NCBI GenBank assembly: GCA_030445275.1
Contig: JAUCSE010000008.1
Span: 1-64,000, forward strand
DNA: 64,000 nucleotides
Source of the DNA: Mucilaginibacter sp.
GTDB taxonomy: Bacteria > Bacteroidota > Bacteroidia > Sphingobacteriales > Sphingobacteriaceae
Direction of reading: 5' to 3'
Both the position numbers and the translations under genes were made by a program. A model generated the notes under the pieces. The model had not been told where the DNA came from. It worked only from the letters and a program-made list of their open reading frames with translations, and did no database searches. Shown piece after piece: positions 8,445 through 17,616 of this stretch (the first letter of the stretch is position 1; each line of letters starts with the position of its first letter).

Positions 8445-10097
8445 CTATTTTGTTATTAAGTAAACCCGGTCAAGCACTTTGTATCGGGTTTGTTTATTTA
8501 TAAAAGCCGGCAAAATGTTTTCCTGCGGATAGTTTGTGAAAGTTTTGATCACCTTAAAATTAATGTTGTTTTTAATAAGATAGTCAATAGATGGCTGGCT
8601 GAAATAGAATATAGACTTCTGGCCTGCAGGGAAGTTTTTAAACTGATCAATAGCTACAAAATCAACAGGGCGCCTGCAATAAAACTGGAAAATGTTGTTT
8701 GACGCATTCACTGAATATAAATGCAGATTATTATTTTGTGGCTGGTTAACATACTTAGCCGCGGTTATTTGCCCGTTATAGCTTGCAAGGATTTTAAAAA
8801 ATGTGGTGTTCATGTAAAAGTTAGCAAACAATACTGCACAGCAGTTTAGCAAAAAAGCCTTTTGCTTTAAAGGCGAAACTTTTATGATAACGAGTAAACT
8901 TATCAGTCCAAACAATAAACAATCGGCAATGAACCAGGTGGCGCTGGCAGGTTTTAGGTATATGTGTATGGCTATTGTAATAACCGGCAGCAATATTACC
9001 CCAATCCATTGTATTATTTTCCAGAATGCATCGCCAACTCTTGATAGCTGCCTGTGGAAATAAGGTGCGGTTATAATGGCAAGCAGCGGAAAAATAGCAT
9101 TAGTATAAAACGGCAACTGAAAACGGGATAGTGAGAACAGCAACAACAGCAGCAGGCCTCCGCTTAAAGTATAATATTCGGTAAGTTTTACTTTTTGGAT
9201 AATGCTCTTGAGGGTTTTAAACAGAGCATAATAAAAAAACAGGCACCAGGGTGCAAAGGCCCATAATAAAGTATGAACAAAGAAAAATACATCACCTGAT
9301 TTTTGCTGCATAATAGGGCCGCTGTTAACAAAGCGCCCAAACTGACTATCCCATAAAAACCAGCGTATGCCCGATACATTGTGCCTGCCAAATACAACCT
9401 TTTCCGGATGCATATCAAACTGAACATACAGGGAGTAAAGCTCTGGCAGGGTAAAAATAAATGTAGCTAAAAACAACAGCCACCATTTTACCTTAAAAAT
9501 ATCCATGAACTTTTTTTGAAATACCAGCTGGCCAAGCAGGGCACCATATATAGCTACAATAACAAAAATTCCCTTGGCCATGATGGCGCAGGCGGTAAGC
9601 AGGGCTGCCAGCAAAAGATCAGTTAAGGTGTAGCGTTCATATAATTGGGAAATATGGTAAATGCTGCCAATTATCAATCCCATTAAATAAGGTTCGGCCC
9701 TAACATCAACGTTTGATAATAGTACGTGTTGCGCCGTCATTACTATTAAAACCGCTGTAACAGCTATCTCTTTGGTATAAAACCTGCGGGCAAAAAGGTA
9801 GGTGTACAGCAAGCTCAGCAAAAAGAAAAGTAATGCAGGCAGCCGGTAAGCGCAAACACTCACACCAAACAATTTAAAGCTTACAAATATTGCCCAAAAC
9901 GGAAAGTGAGGCTTATCCAGCCAGTCTACGTTATAACTGAATAACTGCAGCAGATCATGTTTATAAACAAGAGATTTGGAAATAGACGCGTAAAGGCCCG
10001 GATCGTCAGAAAAGAAATCTGTTGCAATACCAATAAAGTTAACCACTAATGCCAAAACAAAAAGTATCAGATAAAATGGCTTGTTTTTATTGTTCAT
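8445..10097 (-). CDS. GT39/ArnT-like membrane glycosyltransferase (paralogue 1)
   Basis: 550 residues with about twelve hydrophobic helices. The N-terminal periplasmic loop carries the acidic SDDPGLYASISK motif expected of the PMT/ArnT (GT39, GT-C fold) catalytic site, followed by WLDKPHFPFW. Such enzymes move a sugar from a polyprenyl-phosphate donor to lipid or protein at the periplasmic face. The acceptor cannot be told. It is clearly related to the second copy at 20124-21791, which lies in opposite orientation. It ends 21 bases from the convergent MG2/plug gene. The start at 10097 gives a short cytosolic MNNKNKPF and then the first helix. Confidence 0.85.
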   Translation of the reverse strand: MNNKNKPFYLILFVLALVVNFIGIATDFFSDDPGLYASISKSLVYKHDLLQLFSYNVDWLDKPHFPFWAIFVSFKLFGVSVCAYRLPALLFFLLSLLYTYLFARRFYTKEIAVTAVLIVMTAQHVLLSNVDVRAEPYLMGLIIGSIYHISQLYERYTLTDLLLAALLTACAIMAKGIFVIVAIYGALLGQLVFQKKFMDIFKVKWWLLFLATFIFTLPELYSLYVQFDMHPEKVVFGRHNVSGIRWFLWDSQFGRFVNSGPIMQQKSGDVFFFVHTLLWAFAPWCLFFYYALFKTLKSIIQKVKLTEYYTLSGGLLLLLLFSLSRFQLPFYTNAIFPLLAIITAPYFHRQLSRVGDAFWKIIQWIGVILLPVITIAIHIYLKPASATWFIADCLLFGLISLLVIIKVSPLKQKAFLLNCCAVLFANFYMNTTFFKILASYNGQITAAKYVNQPQNNNLHLYSVNASNNIFQFYCRRPVDFVAIDQFKNFPAGQKSIFYFSQPSIDYLIKNNINFKVIKTFTNYPQENILPAFINKQTRYKVLDRVYLITK

Positions 10098-10150
10098 TTA
10101 CACAGGTTAACACAGCAAATATAAAGTTAATGCCATAAAAATTAAGGCAT

Positions 10151-10176
10151 AAAAAAACCCCCGCCATGGGCAGGGG
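10151..10176 (-). terminator. Intrinsic terminator of the candidate small RNA
   Basis: On the minus strand CCCCTGCC, loop CAT, then GGCGGGGG is followed by TTTTTTT. It lies just upstream of the GT39 start, so it would end a transcript made from the 10.2-10.3 kb gap rather than that of a known gene. Confidence 0.7.
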
Positions 10177-10322
10177 CAAAAACTCACAACAATTGTTTAA
10201 CCTCTCGGTCAATTCCTAATTGCAGTGTGAATTCAGATTGTATAACAGATTGATTAAATGAAGGTTTTATTGGTGTTTGTAATTTTTAATTTTTTAAGGC
10301 CGATTTATTTTACATTAAGTCT
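10151..10322 (-). ncRNA. Candidate small RNA, minus strand
   Basis: Gap between two divergent genes. On the minus strand there is TTG, 19 bases, then TAACTTTT (10357 back to 10328), close to the Bacteroidetes -33/-7 pattern. About 150 bases later comes a stem-loop in which TCACA..CAATT (10230 downward) pairs with AATTG.TGTGA (ending at 10184) around an inner ACC-GAGA-GGT hairpin. It ends in a GC-rich terminator with seven T. No open frame of note is present. A terminator on this strand has no other gene to serve, since the GT39 gene begins after it. Start is approximate and family unknown. Confidence 0.42.
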
Positions 10323-10346
10323 TGTATAAAAGTTATTAATATCATA

Positions 10347-10380
10347 TTTGCGAACAATAAAAATTTCGATATATCTTTAC
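10347..10380 (+). promoter_or_regulatory. Candidate promoter for the DUF2911 gene
   Basis: TTTG at 10347-10350 and TATCTTTA at 10372-10379 are separated by 21 bases, near the Bacteroidetes pattern TTTG then TAnnTTTG. The last base of the -7 box does not fit. It is 27 bases before the ATG and overlaps the opposite-strand promoter of the candidate small RNA. Confidence 0.4.
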
Positions 10381-10406
10381 ATCAATAAACTTCAACCAAC
10401 AATACT

Positions 10407-10925
10407 ATGAGAAAGACATTCCAATTTAAAGCAGCGGCATTACTTGTTTTTGCCTTAGTTTTTTCAACTACTTTATTTGCACAGCAAAAACCAATACCAA
10501 GTCCGCGCGACAGTGTGAGTGCCACAGCAGCAGGCTCACAAATTACTATTAACTATGGCAGCCCATCAGTAAAGGGCCGTAAAGTATTTGGCGGGTTAGA
10601 ATCATATGGTAAAGTATGGCGTGCAGGTGCAAACGAAGCTACTGTTTTTACAACCAGTAAAGATATTAAGGTAGAAGGTAAACCTTTACCTGCAGGTTCT
10701 TATGGTTTATTTGCCATACCTACTGCAACCACATGGACAATCATTTTTAACAAAGTGCCTAAACAATGGGGTGCATATAAATATGACGAAAGCAAAGATG
10801 CACTGCGTGTAACTGTAAAACCGGTTGCATCAAATATGCAGGAACGTTTGCTTTACAAAATTAACAATAAAGAGTTCTCATTAAACTGGGATAAATTATC
10901 AGTGCCTGTTTCTATCACGAAATAG
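10407..10925 (+). CDS. DUF2911 family secreted protein
   Basis: 172 residues. MRKTFQFKAAALLVFALVFS followed by TTLFAQ is a signal peptide. The mature part has the DUF2911 hallmarks: SPRDSVSA, ITINYGSPSVKGRKVFG, KVWRAGANEATVF, PLPAGSYGLFAIP and WTIIFNK. The family is common in Bacteroidetes, is predicted to be periplasmic or extracellular, and has no established biochemical role. It is a single-gene unit with its own promoter-like sequence and a strong terminator 20 bases after the stop. Confidence 0.9.
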   Translation: MRKTFQFKAAALLVFALVFSTTLFAQQKPIPSPRDSVSATAAGSQITINYGSPSVKGRKVFGGLESYGKVWRAGANEATVFTTSKDIKVEGKPLPAGSYGLFAIPTATTWTIIFNKVPKQWGAYKYDESKDALRVTVKPVASNMQERLLYKINNKEFSLNWDKLSVPVSITK

Positions 10926-10945
10926 TATTAACTAAGCACTTTATT

Positions 10946-10972
10946 AAACCCCGGGTAATGCCGGGGTTTTTT
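10946..10972 (+). terminator. Intrinsic terminator after the DUF2911 gene
   Basis: AAACCCCGG, loop GTAATG, then CCGGGGTTTTTTA: a perfect GC-rich stem with a T run. Confidence 0.85.
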
Positions 10973-11036
10973 ATTTTTTGTGGATTTAGCAAAAGTAATA
11001 TTGGTTAAATGTTAAGCGTTATATTTACCGCAGCCC

Positions 11037-12128
11037 ATGCATTATCGCTTTAGCAAAAAGCCCCTTATCAATAGGGGTATTCTGGTACTAATATTATGCT
11101 TTGTAATATATCTGTTAATGGTATTTGCAGATCATCCGCACGCCGTTGAACGCTATTATTCAAACGGACTTTACCCGGTTATTTGTTATTTGTTGCACCC
11201 GGTTCTAAACCTGTTCCCTTTTAGTGTTGGCGATATAGTTTATATAGCTGTTATAATATACCTGCTATATGCTATAGCCCGGCTCATGAAATTCGTATTC
11301 AAGAAACGGTTTGCGCAGGCAGGCACGTTGTTTTTAAGTTTGGTAATAGGCATACAGATTAGCGTATTGGTATTTTATATTTTTTGGGGGATGAATTATT
11401 TCCGGCCATCTGCAGCAGAGCGGCTCAACTTAAAGGATAGTACCTTTACAACTGCCCAACTGAAAGCCGTAACCACTATACTAATAGATAGTGCCAACAG
11501 CTGCCGTGCCCGGGTAACACCCACTGATCTTAGGCAAAACAATGATACCATTTACCATAGAGCTTTAAAAGCAGTAATGGCGCTGTCAAACGGTTCGCCT
11601 AATTTTAAAACCTACAGCCCTGGAATTAAGCCGTCATTATTAACACCTTTAATGAATTACATAGGTACATCCGGCTATTACAACCCGTTTACTACCGAAG
11701 CGCAGATGAATTACCAGATGCCTGTTTTTAACCGGCCTTTTGTGGCCTGCCATGAAATGTCGCACCAGATGGGTTATGGTGCCGAAGACGAGGCTAACTT
11801 TGCAGGTTACATGGCCGCAACATCATCAAAAGACAAGCTATTGCGCTACTCTGGCTATTACCTGGCGGTACAAGAGTTTATGCATACCATGCGCCTTACC
11901 GATACGGTTATTTACAAACAATTAAAGCTGCAAATATCGCCCCGGGTAAAAAAAGATTTCAAAGCCGAACGCTTGTATTGGTTATCCTATCAAAATAAAA
12001 TAAACATCATAACCAGTGTTTTTTATGATAACTTCCTGAAAGCCAATAACCAACCCGAAGGACTTAATACCTATAACAGAATGGTATCATTGGTAATGGC
12101 CATGTATAAGAAGAAAGGTGAAAGGTGA
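11037..12128 (+). CDS. DUF3810 family membrane protein, metallopeptidase-like
   Basis: 363 residues. Three hydrophobic N-terminal helices (about 15-35, 50-80, 95-120) are followed by a soluble domain holding [17 protein letters not shown], an HExxH zinc-binding helix with a downstream Glu in the ExxANF segment, as in DUF3810 and gluzincin-like peptidases. Probably an inner-membrane protease of unknown substrate. The start at 11037 leaves a short basic N-terminus (MHYRFSKKP) before the first helix. The last three codons, the stop and the downstream DNA are built from a heptamer repeat. Confidence 0.85.
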   Translation: MHYRFSKKPLINRGILVLILCFVIYLLMVFADHPHAVERYYSNGLYPVICYLLHPVLNLFPFSVGDIVYIAVIIYLLYAIARLMKFVFKKRFAQAGTLFLSLVIGIQISVLVFYIFWGMNYFRPSAAERLNLKDSTFTTAQLKAVTTILIDSANSCRARVTPTDLRQNNDTIYHRALKAVMALSNGSPNFKTYSPGIKPSLLTPLMNYIGTSGYYNPFTTEAQMNYQMPVFNRPFVACHEMSHQMGYGAEDEANFAGYMAATSSKDKLLRYSGYYLAVQEFMHTMRLTDTVIYKQLKLQISPRVKKDFKAERLYWLSYQNKINIITSVFYDNFLKANNQPEGLNTYNRMVSLVMAMYKKKGER

Positions 12129-12180
12129 AAGGTGAAAGGTGAAAGGTGAAAGGTGAAAGGTGAAAGGTGAAAGGTGAAAG
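12113..12180. repeat. GAAAGGT heptamer tandem array (about 9.7 copies)
   Basis: Perfect head-to-tail copies of GAAAGGT start inside the last codons of the DUF3810 gene and continue past its stop. Read in that gene's frame the second copy gives TGA, so copy-number change downstream of it would not alter the protein. There are no spacers, so it is not a CRISPR array. Slipped-strand variation is likely. Confidence 0.95.
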
Positions 12181-12248
12181 AGATTATGTTAAGTAGAGAA
12201 AATCTGCTAAATCAAAAAAATCTGTGTAATCCACGGTAAAATCACGGT

Positions 12249-12283
12249 AAAAAAAGGCGTTCCGTATCTCACCCCGGAACGCC
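12249..12283 (-). terminator. Intrinsic terminator, minus strand
   Basis: GGCGTTCC, an 11-12 base loop, and GGAACGCC followed on the minus strand by TTTTTTT. It cannot serve the plus-strand neighbours because the T run is on the opposite strand. Confidence 0.7.
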
Positions 12284-12467
12284 CTGCAACATCATCTCTC
12301 AAATAATGTTGATCAACTAAATCTCAGATAACATGTTTGTTTACCCAAGTCCTTTATAGTGAAACCTTTCGGTTAGCTATTTTACTGTTAACGTATTATA
12401 AATGTGTTTGTTGCAGCTCAAATATTGAGCCTGATCTTTTTAACATTTATTAACTCTTACAAAGTTA
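12249..12467 (-). ncRNA. Candidate small structured RNA, minus strand
   Basis: The 600-base gap between two plus-strand genes contains, on the minus strand, an exact TATCTTTG -7 box (12479 to 12472) and about 190 bases later a strong terminator with seven T. Between them the minus strand can form hairpins GCTCAA-TAT-TTGAGC, AACC-GAAA-GGTT (a GNRA tetraloop) and CAACAT..ATGTTG. Only very short open frames occur (16 codons at most). No minus-strand gene lies upstream that needs this terminator. Family not recognised; start approximate; a leader-type element is also possible. Confidence 0.45.
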
Positions 12468-12471
12468 GTGT

Positions 12472-12479
12472 CAAAGATA
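12472..12479 (-). promoter_or_regulatory. -7 box of the candidate small RNA
   Basis: Minus strand TATCTTTG fits TAnnTTTG exactly. A clean -33 TTTG was not found. Confidence 0.4.
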
Positions 12480-12729
12480 CACTAAGAACGATAAATTGTA
12501 AGCATTGTTATAGTGGTAAATAATAATATGACGCAGATTAAACATGTGTGTTACATATTATTATATATTTATTGCATCTGTAGTTTATGACAACTTAAAT
12601 AGCGTATAAATTTTATTTGTAGTATATCAAAAAAAAATCGGGGGCTAAATATATTTCGGCAGTAAGTACTATAATTCCTAAATTAGGAACATCATAAATC
12701 CGCCAAATTCTTTGCCAAAACATTTTAAA

Positions 12730-14928
12730 ATGATCATACGCGCTACTTCCCTTAAAAGCCTTTTCATTGCAACGCTGGTGTTTATACCAGTTTTAGTATC
12801 AGCCCAAAAATTTACCGTTACCGAAATAAGCAGATTTAAAGAGCAGGCCGCAGAAGTTACCATTATTCGTGATGATTACGGCGTACCGCACATTTATGGT
12901 AAAACAGATGCTGCTGTTGTATTTGGGTTAATGTACACTCAATGCGAGGATAATTTTAAAGGAATAGAGCGTAATTACCTGTACCAGCTTGGCCGCCAAA
13001 GCGAAGTCGATGGAGAAAGCCGCTTGTTTGAGGATGTACAGTTACAGCTAATTGCTGATAGTGCCGGAGCCATTGCCGATTATAATAAAAGTCCGCTTTA
13101 TTTTAAAAAGCTGATGGATGCCTTTGCTGATGGCCTAAACTATTACCTGTACAAGCACCCCGAAGTAAAGCCTATGGTATTTACCCGCTTTAAACCCTGG
13201 TATGCTTTAATGTTTACAGATGGTAGCGTTGCCGCTACTGAAACAGGCGACATAAACCCAAAAGAAACACAAGCCTTTTATAATGGCGAAACGGAAAAGT
13301 TAGGATCGGTATATAAGCCTCGCGATATTAAAATGTATGAAGAAAGAGAGATTGGCTCAAATGGTTTTGCTATAGCGCCGGCAAAATCAGCATCGGGGCA
13401 TGCTATGTTATATATTAATCCGCATGTGCCATTTTATTTCAGGAGCGAGGTGGGTTTAAAAAGCGGTGAAGGACTGCAGGCGTATGGTGCTGTTACCTGG
13501 GGGCAGTTTTTTATTTATCAGGGCTTTAATGCGCATTGCGGATGGATGCACACCAGCAGCTATGCCGATGTTGGCGATGTATATGCCGAAAAAGTAGTAA
13601 AGAAGGACGGCAAATGGTTTTATGAATATGACGGAAAACTAAAACCAGTTATAACCCGCGCACTTAAACTAAATATTAAACAAGGCGACAAAACAGTTGC
13701 CCGCAACATAACCGGTTATTATACACACCATGGGCCTGTAATTGCCGCAAGAGATGGCAAATGGCTGGCACTAAAACACAACAATCGCTCTTATAATGCC
13801 TTGCTGGAGTCTTGGCTCATTACAAAAGCCAATACTTTTGAGCAATACAAAAAGGCTATGGACCTGCTATCAAACACCAGCAACAATACCGTTTATGCTG
13901 ATGACCAGGGCAACATTGCTTTTTGGTACGGTAATTTTATGCCCAGGCGCGACGCTAAGCTCAATTGGGCCTTGCCTGTTGATGGTACCACATCTGCAAC
14001 AGAATGGAAAGGTTTGCATCCATTGAACGAGATTGTTCATATTTACAACCCCTCCACCGGCTGGATCCAGAATTGTAATTCCACACCATTTACTGCTGCG
14101 GGCACTGCTAGTCCGGATAAGAGTAAATACCCCTTATACATGGCACCTGATAATGAGAATTACCGTGGCATATTAGCCGCTAACTTGCTTAAAGATGCTG
14201 GGAAACTATCACTTGATGAAATGATAAGCAAGGGATACGATCATTACCTTGCCTTTTTTGATGATGTGCTGCCGCCTTTATTTGCCGCTTATAAGAACGC
14301 CCACGATACTTTAAAAACCCAACTGGCAGAACCTATAGCTTTATTACAGCAATGGGACAGGCAATCTGTCGCTAATTCTGTAGCAACAACACTTGGTGTT
14401 GAATATGGTACAGCAATAATGCGCATATTACCCGTTCCAAAACCCGGCGAAAATAGCTATCAGGTAAAGCGGGTACGCGAAATGCTGCCAACTTTGCCCG
14501 GCAATAAACAGCTGGAATTGCTTAGCCAGGCGGTAAAAAGTCTGCAAAGCCGTTATGGCACCTGGAAAACCGCATGGGGCGATGTTAACCGCTACCAACG
14601 CCCTGCCGATGGTGTAACGTTTGATGATAAACAGCCAAGCTTACCGGTAGGCGTTACCTCATCAAATTTTGGCCAGTTGCCATCATTTGTAAGTCGTACC
14701 ATGGGCACTCAAAAGCGCTATGGCTATTCAGGAAACAGCTTTATTGCTGCTATTGAATTTGGGCCAAGGGTAAAAGCTAAAACCATTGTTACCGGTGGGG
14801 CATCATTTAACCCGGCATCAAAACATTTTACAGACCAGGCGCAGGGTTATATTGATGGCAAGTTTAAAGAGGTGTTATTTTATAAGGAAGATGTACTTAA
14901 ACATGCCGAAAAGACCTATCACCCATAA
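12730..14928 (+). CDS. Penicillin acylase family Ntn hydrolase (acylase), secreted
   Basis: 732 residues from the ATG at 12730, giving signal peptide MIIRATSLKSLFIATLVFIP..SAQ; a TTG six codons upstream is less likely. The alpha part carries VTIIRDDYGVPHIYG. The autoproteolytic junction EIGSNGFAI puts the catalytic Ser near residue 210. The beta chain has MLYINPH, HHGPV and NSFIAAIEFG. Family members include penicillin G acylase, cephalosporin acylase and acyl-homoserine-lactone acylases such as PvdQ. They cleave an amide to free an acyl group in the periplasm. Which acyl amide is used here cannot be decided. It is followed by two other exported proteins on the same strand. Confidence 0.9.
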   Translation: MIIRATSLKSLFIATLVFIPVLVSAQKFTVTEISRFKEQAAEVTIIRDDYGVPHIYGKTDAAVVFGLMYTQCEDNFKGIERNYLYQLGRQSEVDGESRLFEDVQLQLIADSAGAIADYNKSPLYFKKLMDAFADGLNYYLYKHPEVKPMVFTRFKPWYALMFTDGSVAATETGDINPKETQAFYNGETEKLGSVYKPRDIKMYEEREIGSNGFAIAPAKSASGHAMLYINPHVPFYFRSEVGLKSGEGLQAYGAVTWGQFFIYQGFNAHCGWMHTSSYADVGDVYAEKVVKKDGKWFYEYDGKLKPVITRALKLNIKQGDKTVARNITGYYTHHGPVIAARDGKWLALKHNNRSYNALLESWLITKANTFEQYKKAMDLLSNTSNNTVYADDQGNIAFWYGNFMPRRDAKLNWALPVDGTTSATEWKGLHPLNEIVHIYNPSTGWIQNCNSTPFTAAGTASPDKSKYPLYMAPDNENYRGILAANLLKDAGKLSLDEMISKGYDHYLAFFDDVLPPLFAAYKNAHDTLKTQLAEPIALLQQWDRQSVANSVATTLGVEYGTAIMRILPVPKPGENSYQVKRVREMLPTLPGNKQLELLSQAVKSLQSRYGTWKTAWGDVNRYQRPADGVTFDDKQPSLPVGVTSSNFGQLPSFVSRTMGTQKRYGYSGNSFIAAIEFGPRVKAKTIVTGGASFNPASKHFTDQAQGYIDGKFKEVLFYKEDVLKHAEKTYHP

Positions 14929-14976
14929 TTTAGCAATTTGTTATTTTTTTTAATTTAGTACCCTAAACCTTATTGA

Positions 14977-16869
14977 TTGAAAAGTCTTTACTTCCTGCTC
15001 TTAATATCTTTTGTGTCATTTAATGCGGTGGCACAAGTATCTTCTTACGGGGTAGTTGATACTGCTGACCTTAAAATGACCAGCTGCAGCTTTGAAAAAG
15101 GTGCCAACGCTATGGTACTATTTGATGTGGCAGAGATAGGCTATAAATATAGCGGCAATATTTTGATGGAGCGGCGTAAGCGAATAAAAATTTTTAATGA
15201 AAAGGGTGCCTCTGAAGCTAATATAAGGCTGGATTTTTGGGGAAATGAATCTTTTAAAAGTATAGAGGCAGTAACTATAAATCTTCTGAATAACAAAATA
15301 GAGAAGACTGTGTTAGACCCGAAGCTTATCTATACCGAGAAAATTGATAAGCATCACAAGGCAAAGGTTTTTACATTGCCGGCTGTCAAATCAGGTTCTG
15401 TGATCGAGATCAAATACATCTGGCAGACAAACGCTCCGTTAAACTATCCTAATTGGGCATTTCAGGGGCTTATTCCTACCCGATATAGCGAACTGCAAGC
15501 CGGCTTTGATTCTCGTTATCGCTTTAATATTATCAAAAAAAACAATCAAAAATTTACAATAGATACCGCTGTTAAAGCAGGATCATACATGGCAGGGGCT
15601 CATAAATGGGCTATGGCTAATATTAACAGCTTTAGGCTCGAACCCTACATGCATTCCATTGAAGATAATTTACAAAGTATCTATTTCAAACCGGTAAGGA
15701 TATTCGGTTTTTGGGGGTTTATTGCTAACGAACTCTTAACTTCCCCTGAATTTGGGGGTCAGTTGAATTTGAATTTGGATAAAGAGGCCGAGATAATAGA
15801 AAATGCCAAAAGTTTAAAAACCAATAACGAAAAAATGGCTTATTTATTCAATACCGTTAAGCACACTGTTAAATGGAATGAAGAGAATTTTTGCTTTTCA
15901 GATAAGGGTATTCAAAGAGCCTGGTTAAACAAGCGCGGTAACTCCACAGAGATAAACCTTATTTTGTACCATTTTTTAAAATTATCGGGCATAAACCCAT
16001 CATTAATAGTGTTAGGTACCCGAGACCACGGCGAGATTGAACTCGATAATCCTGGTTTTACACGTCTCAACAAAACTGTTGTACAGGTACCTATAGACTC
16101 CCTTAACTACTACGTTTTAGATGCGTCTGGCAAATACAACGTTTTTAACGAAACACCTTATGAGCTTTTGGGGCTCAATATGCTGACTATAAACCCGAAA
16201 ACCAAAGAATCCGCCACGATCCGTCTGCAAAACGGTATGCCATCACAGGAGGCTGTTTTTGTAAATGCAGAGGTGGATGCAACGGGCAGGCTGGCAGGTA
16301 ACACACAAATTAGTAGTTGGGATTATAAGAGGATAGACAAGCTATTTATATATGATAAGTTAGGCGAAAAAGAGTATATCAACAACAGTGTAAAAGGTGG
16401 CAATACTAAAATTGATATCAGCACATTTAAATTGGAGAACATAGAGAGCGATACCTTGCCTTTACGCGAGGATTTTAACTTTAAGCTTGATTTGCCCGGG
16501 TCAGACGAGAAATACATATACTTTAGCCCTAACCTGTTTACAGGTATTGGTGTAAATCCGTTTATTAATGAAAGCCGTTTCTCTGATATTGATTTTGTAT
16601 ACCTGAATAACTACCTCATAAACGGCAGGTATAAATTGCCTAAAGGCTACAAAATAGATGCGCTCCCTAAATCAATCACTATTGTAATGCCCGATAATAC
16701 CATTAGCTTTAAACGGATAGTAGGCGAAATGGAAGGGCATATTATTGTTAACTATGCGATTAAGTTTAAAAAGGCAAGATACAGCAAGGACGAATATCCT
16801 ATTTTGCGTGAGTTTTATAAAAAAATGTACGAGATGTTAGATGAACAGATTGTGCTGAAGAAAGAATAA
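14977..16869 (+). CDS. DUF3857 / transglutaminase-like secreted protein
   Basis: 630 residues from a TTG start at 14977, chosen because it gives a proper signal peptide (MKSLYFLLLISFVSFNAVAQ). The N-terminal half matches DUF3857 (KRIKIFNEKGASEANIRL, VKSGSVIEIKYIWQ). The middle is transglutaminase-like (about 270-390), but the usual Cys position reads GNSTEINLIL, so the Cys is replaced and peptidase or transglutaminase activity is doubtful. A C-terminal beta-rich part follows. It lies 48 bases after the acylase and 71 before the next exported protein. Role unknown. Confidence 0.82.
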   Translation: MKSLYFLLLISFVSFNAVAQVSSYGVVDTADLKMTSCSFEKGANAMVLFDVAEIGYKYSGNILMERRKRIKIFNEKGASEANIRLDFWGNESFKSIEAVTINLLNNKIEKTVLDPKLIYTEKIDKHHKAKVFTLPAVKSGSVIEIKYIWQTNAPLNYPNWAFQGLIPTRYSELQAGFDSRYRFNIIKKNNQKFTIDTAVKAGSYMAGAHKWAMANINSFRLEPYMHSIEDNLQSIYFKPVRIFGFWGFIANELLTSPEFGGQLNLNLDKEAEIIENAKSLKTNNEKMAYLFNTVKHTVKWNEENFCFSDKGIQRAWLNKRGNSTEINLILYHFLKLSGINPSLIVLGTRDHGEIELDNPGFTRLNKTVVQVPIDSLNYYVLDASGKYNVFNETPYELLGLNMLTINPKTKESATIRLQNGMPSQEAVFVNAEVDATGRLAGNTQISSWDYKRIDKLFIYDKLGEKEYINNSVKGGNTKIDISTFKLENIESDTLPLREDFNFKLDLPGSDEKYIYFSPNLFTGIGVNPFINESRFSDIDFVYLNNYLINGRYKLPKGYKIDALPKSITIVMPDNTISFKRIVGEMEGHIIVNYAIKFKKARYSKDEYPILREFYKKMYEMLDEQIVLKKE

Positions 16870-16940
16870 ATAGCCGAATTGATAGTAAACCGCTATTTTA
16901 CAGGTGGTGACCTAAAACTTATATGTACGATAGTAAATAA

Positions 16941-17429
16941 ATGAAAAAACATCTTTTAATGCTTTTGCTGTTTTGCTGCGGCGCAAGTACTTACGGGCAA
17001 AGCATTTCTTTTTTTGATCTTACCAATCTTACCAACCTCAGCGATGGACAGGCGCATAATTATTTAACATTGGGTAAAATTTTTAAGCAGCAATATGTTG
17101 AGAATGTTGATGGTAAAAGAATAGAACATTTTAGGTCAATCAACCCGAAGTTTAAAGAGCAAAATATTACAATTGGCACTAATACGGTATTGAAAAATGG
17201 TACGGTATTACGCACTATTACTTATACCACGTTTGAGCCGAAATATATAATAAACATGATAGCTCAGGCCAAAAAATCAAAACTTACCATGAAGTTTCAG
17301 GGGGTAGATCATGATAACAACATCTTTGTTTTTGATAATGAGTTTTACCGTGTAGAGATGTACATCAGCACTACTAATAATAAAGGCATGGTAAAAGTCA
17401 ATCAAAAAGAATTTATAGGGTATAATTAA
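16941..17429 (+). CDS. Hypothetical secreted protein (162 aa)
   Basis: Signal peptide MKKHLLMLLLFCCGASTYGQ, then a mature domain of about 140 residues with no family I recognise. It contains an LTNLSDGQAHNYLTLGKIF helix and beta-rich segments (TVLRTITYTTF, FYRVEMYIS). No Cys in the mature part and no repeats. Likely the last gene of the 12.7-17.4 kb exported-protein group, since a REP-rich gap follows. Confidence 0.7.
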   Translation: MKKHLLMLLLFCCGASTYGQSISFFDLTNLTNLSDGQAHNYLTLGKIFKQQYVENVDGKRIEHFRSINPKFKEQNITIGTNTVLKNGTVLRTITYTTFEPKYIINMIAQAKKSKLTMKFQGVDHDNNIFVFDNEFYRVEMYISTTNNKGMVKVNQKEFIGYN

Positions 17430-17541
17430 TTAGCGCGAAGAGAAGCGTTCCAGTCGCTCGGCTCCAGCCGGAAGATAGCCGAATAGCTCCTCGGGTGAGT
17501 TTATTAAGCCATAGTTTCCACAATTGAATGTTTCTTGATTG

Positions 17542-17616
17542 CCGTTGACTTTAGTCAACGGTTAAATGCAAAATGATATTGGCTTTAGCCAAACAGGCGA
17601 ATGTGGCTAAAGCCAT
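17542..17616. repeat. REP-like hairpin pair
   Basis: The 574-base gap 17430-18003 holds no gene. Within it, CCGTTGAC-TTTA-GTCAACGG (17542-17561) is a perfect hairpin. ATTGGCTTTAGCCA (17578-17591) faces TGGCTAAAGCCAT (17604-17616), each also self-complementary. This resembles the short REP/BIME elements mobilised by REP-associated tyrosine transposases. No such transposase is in the window, so that link is inference. The rest of the gap before 17790 has no clear feature. Confidence 0.7.

Noticed and set aside
12113..12180. Possible CRISPR array
   Set aside because: The repeat is seven bases without spacers and there are no cas genes.
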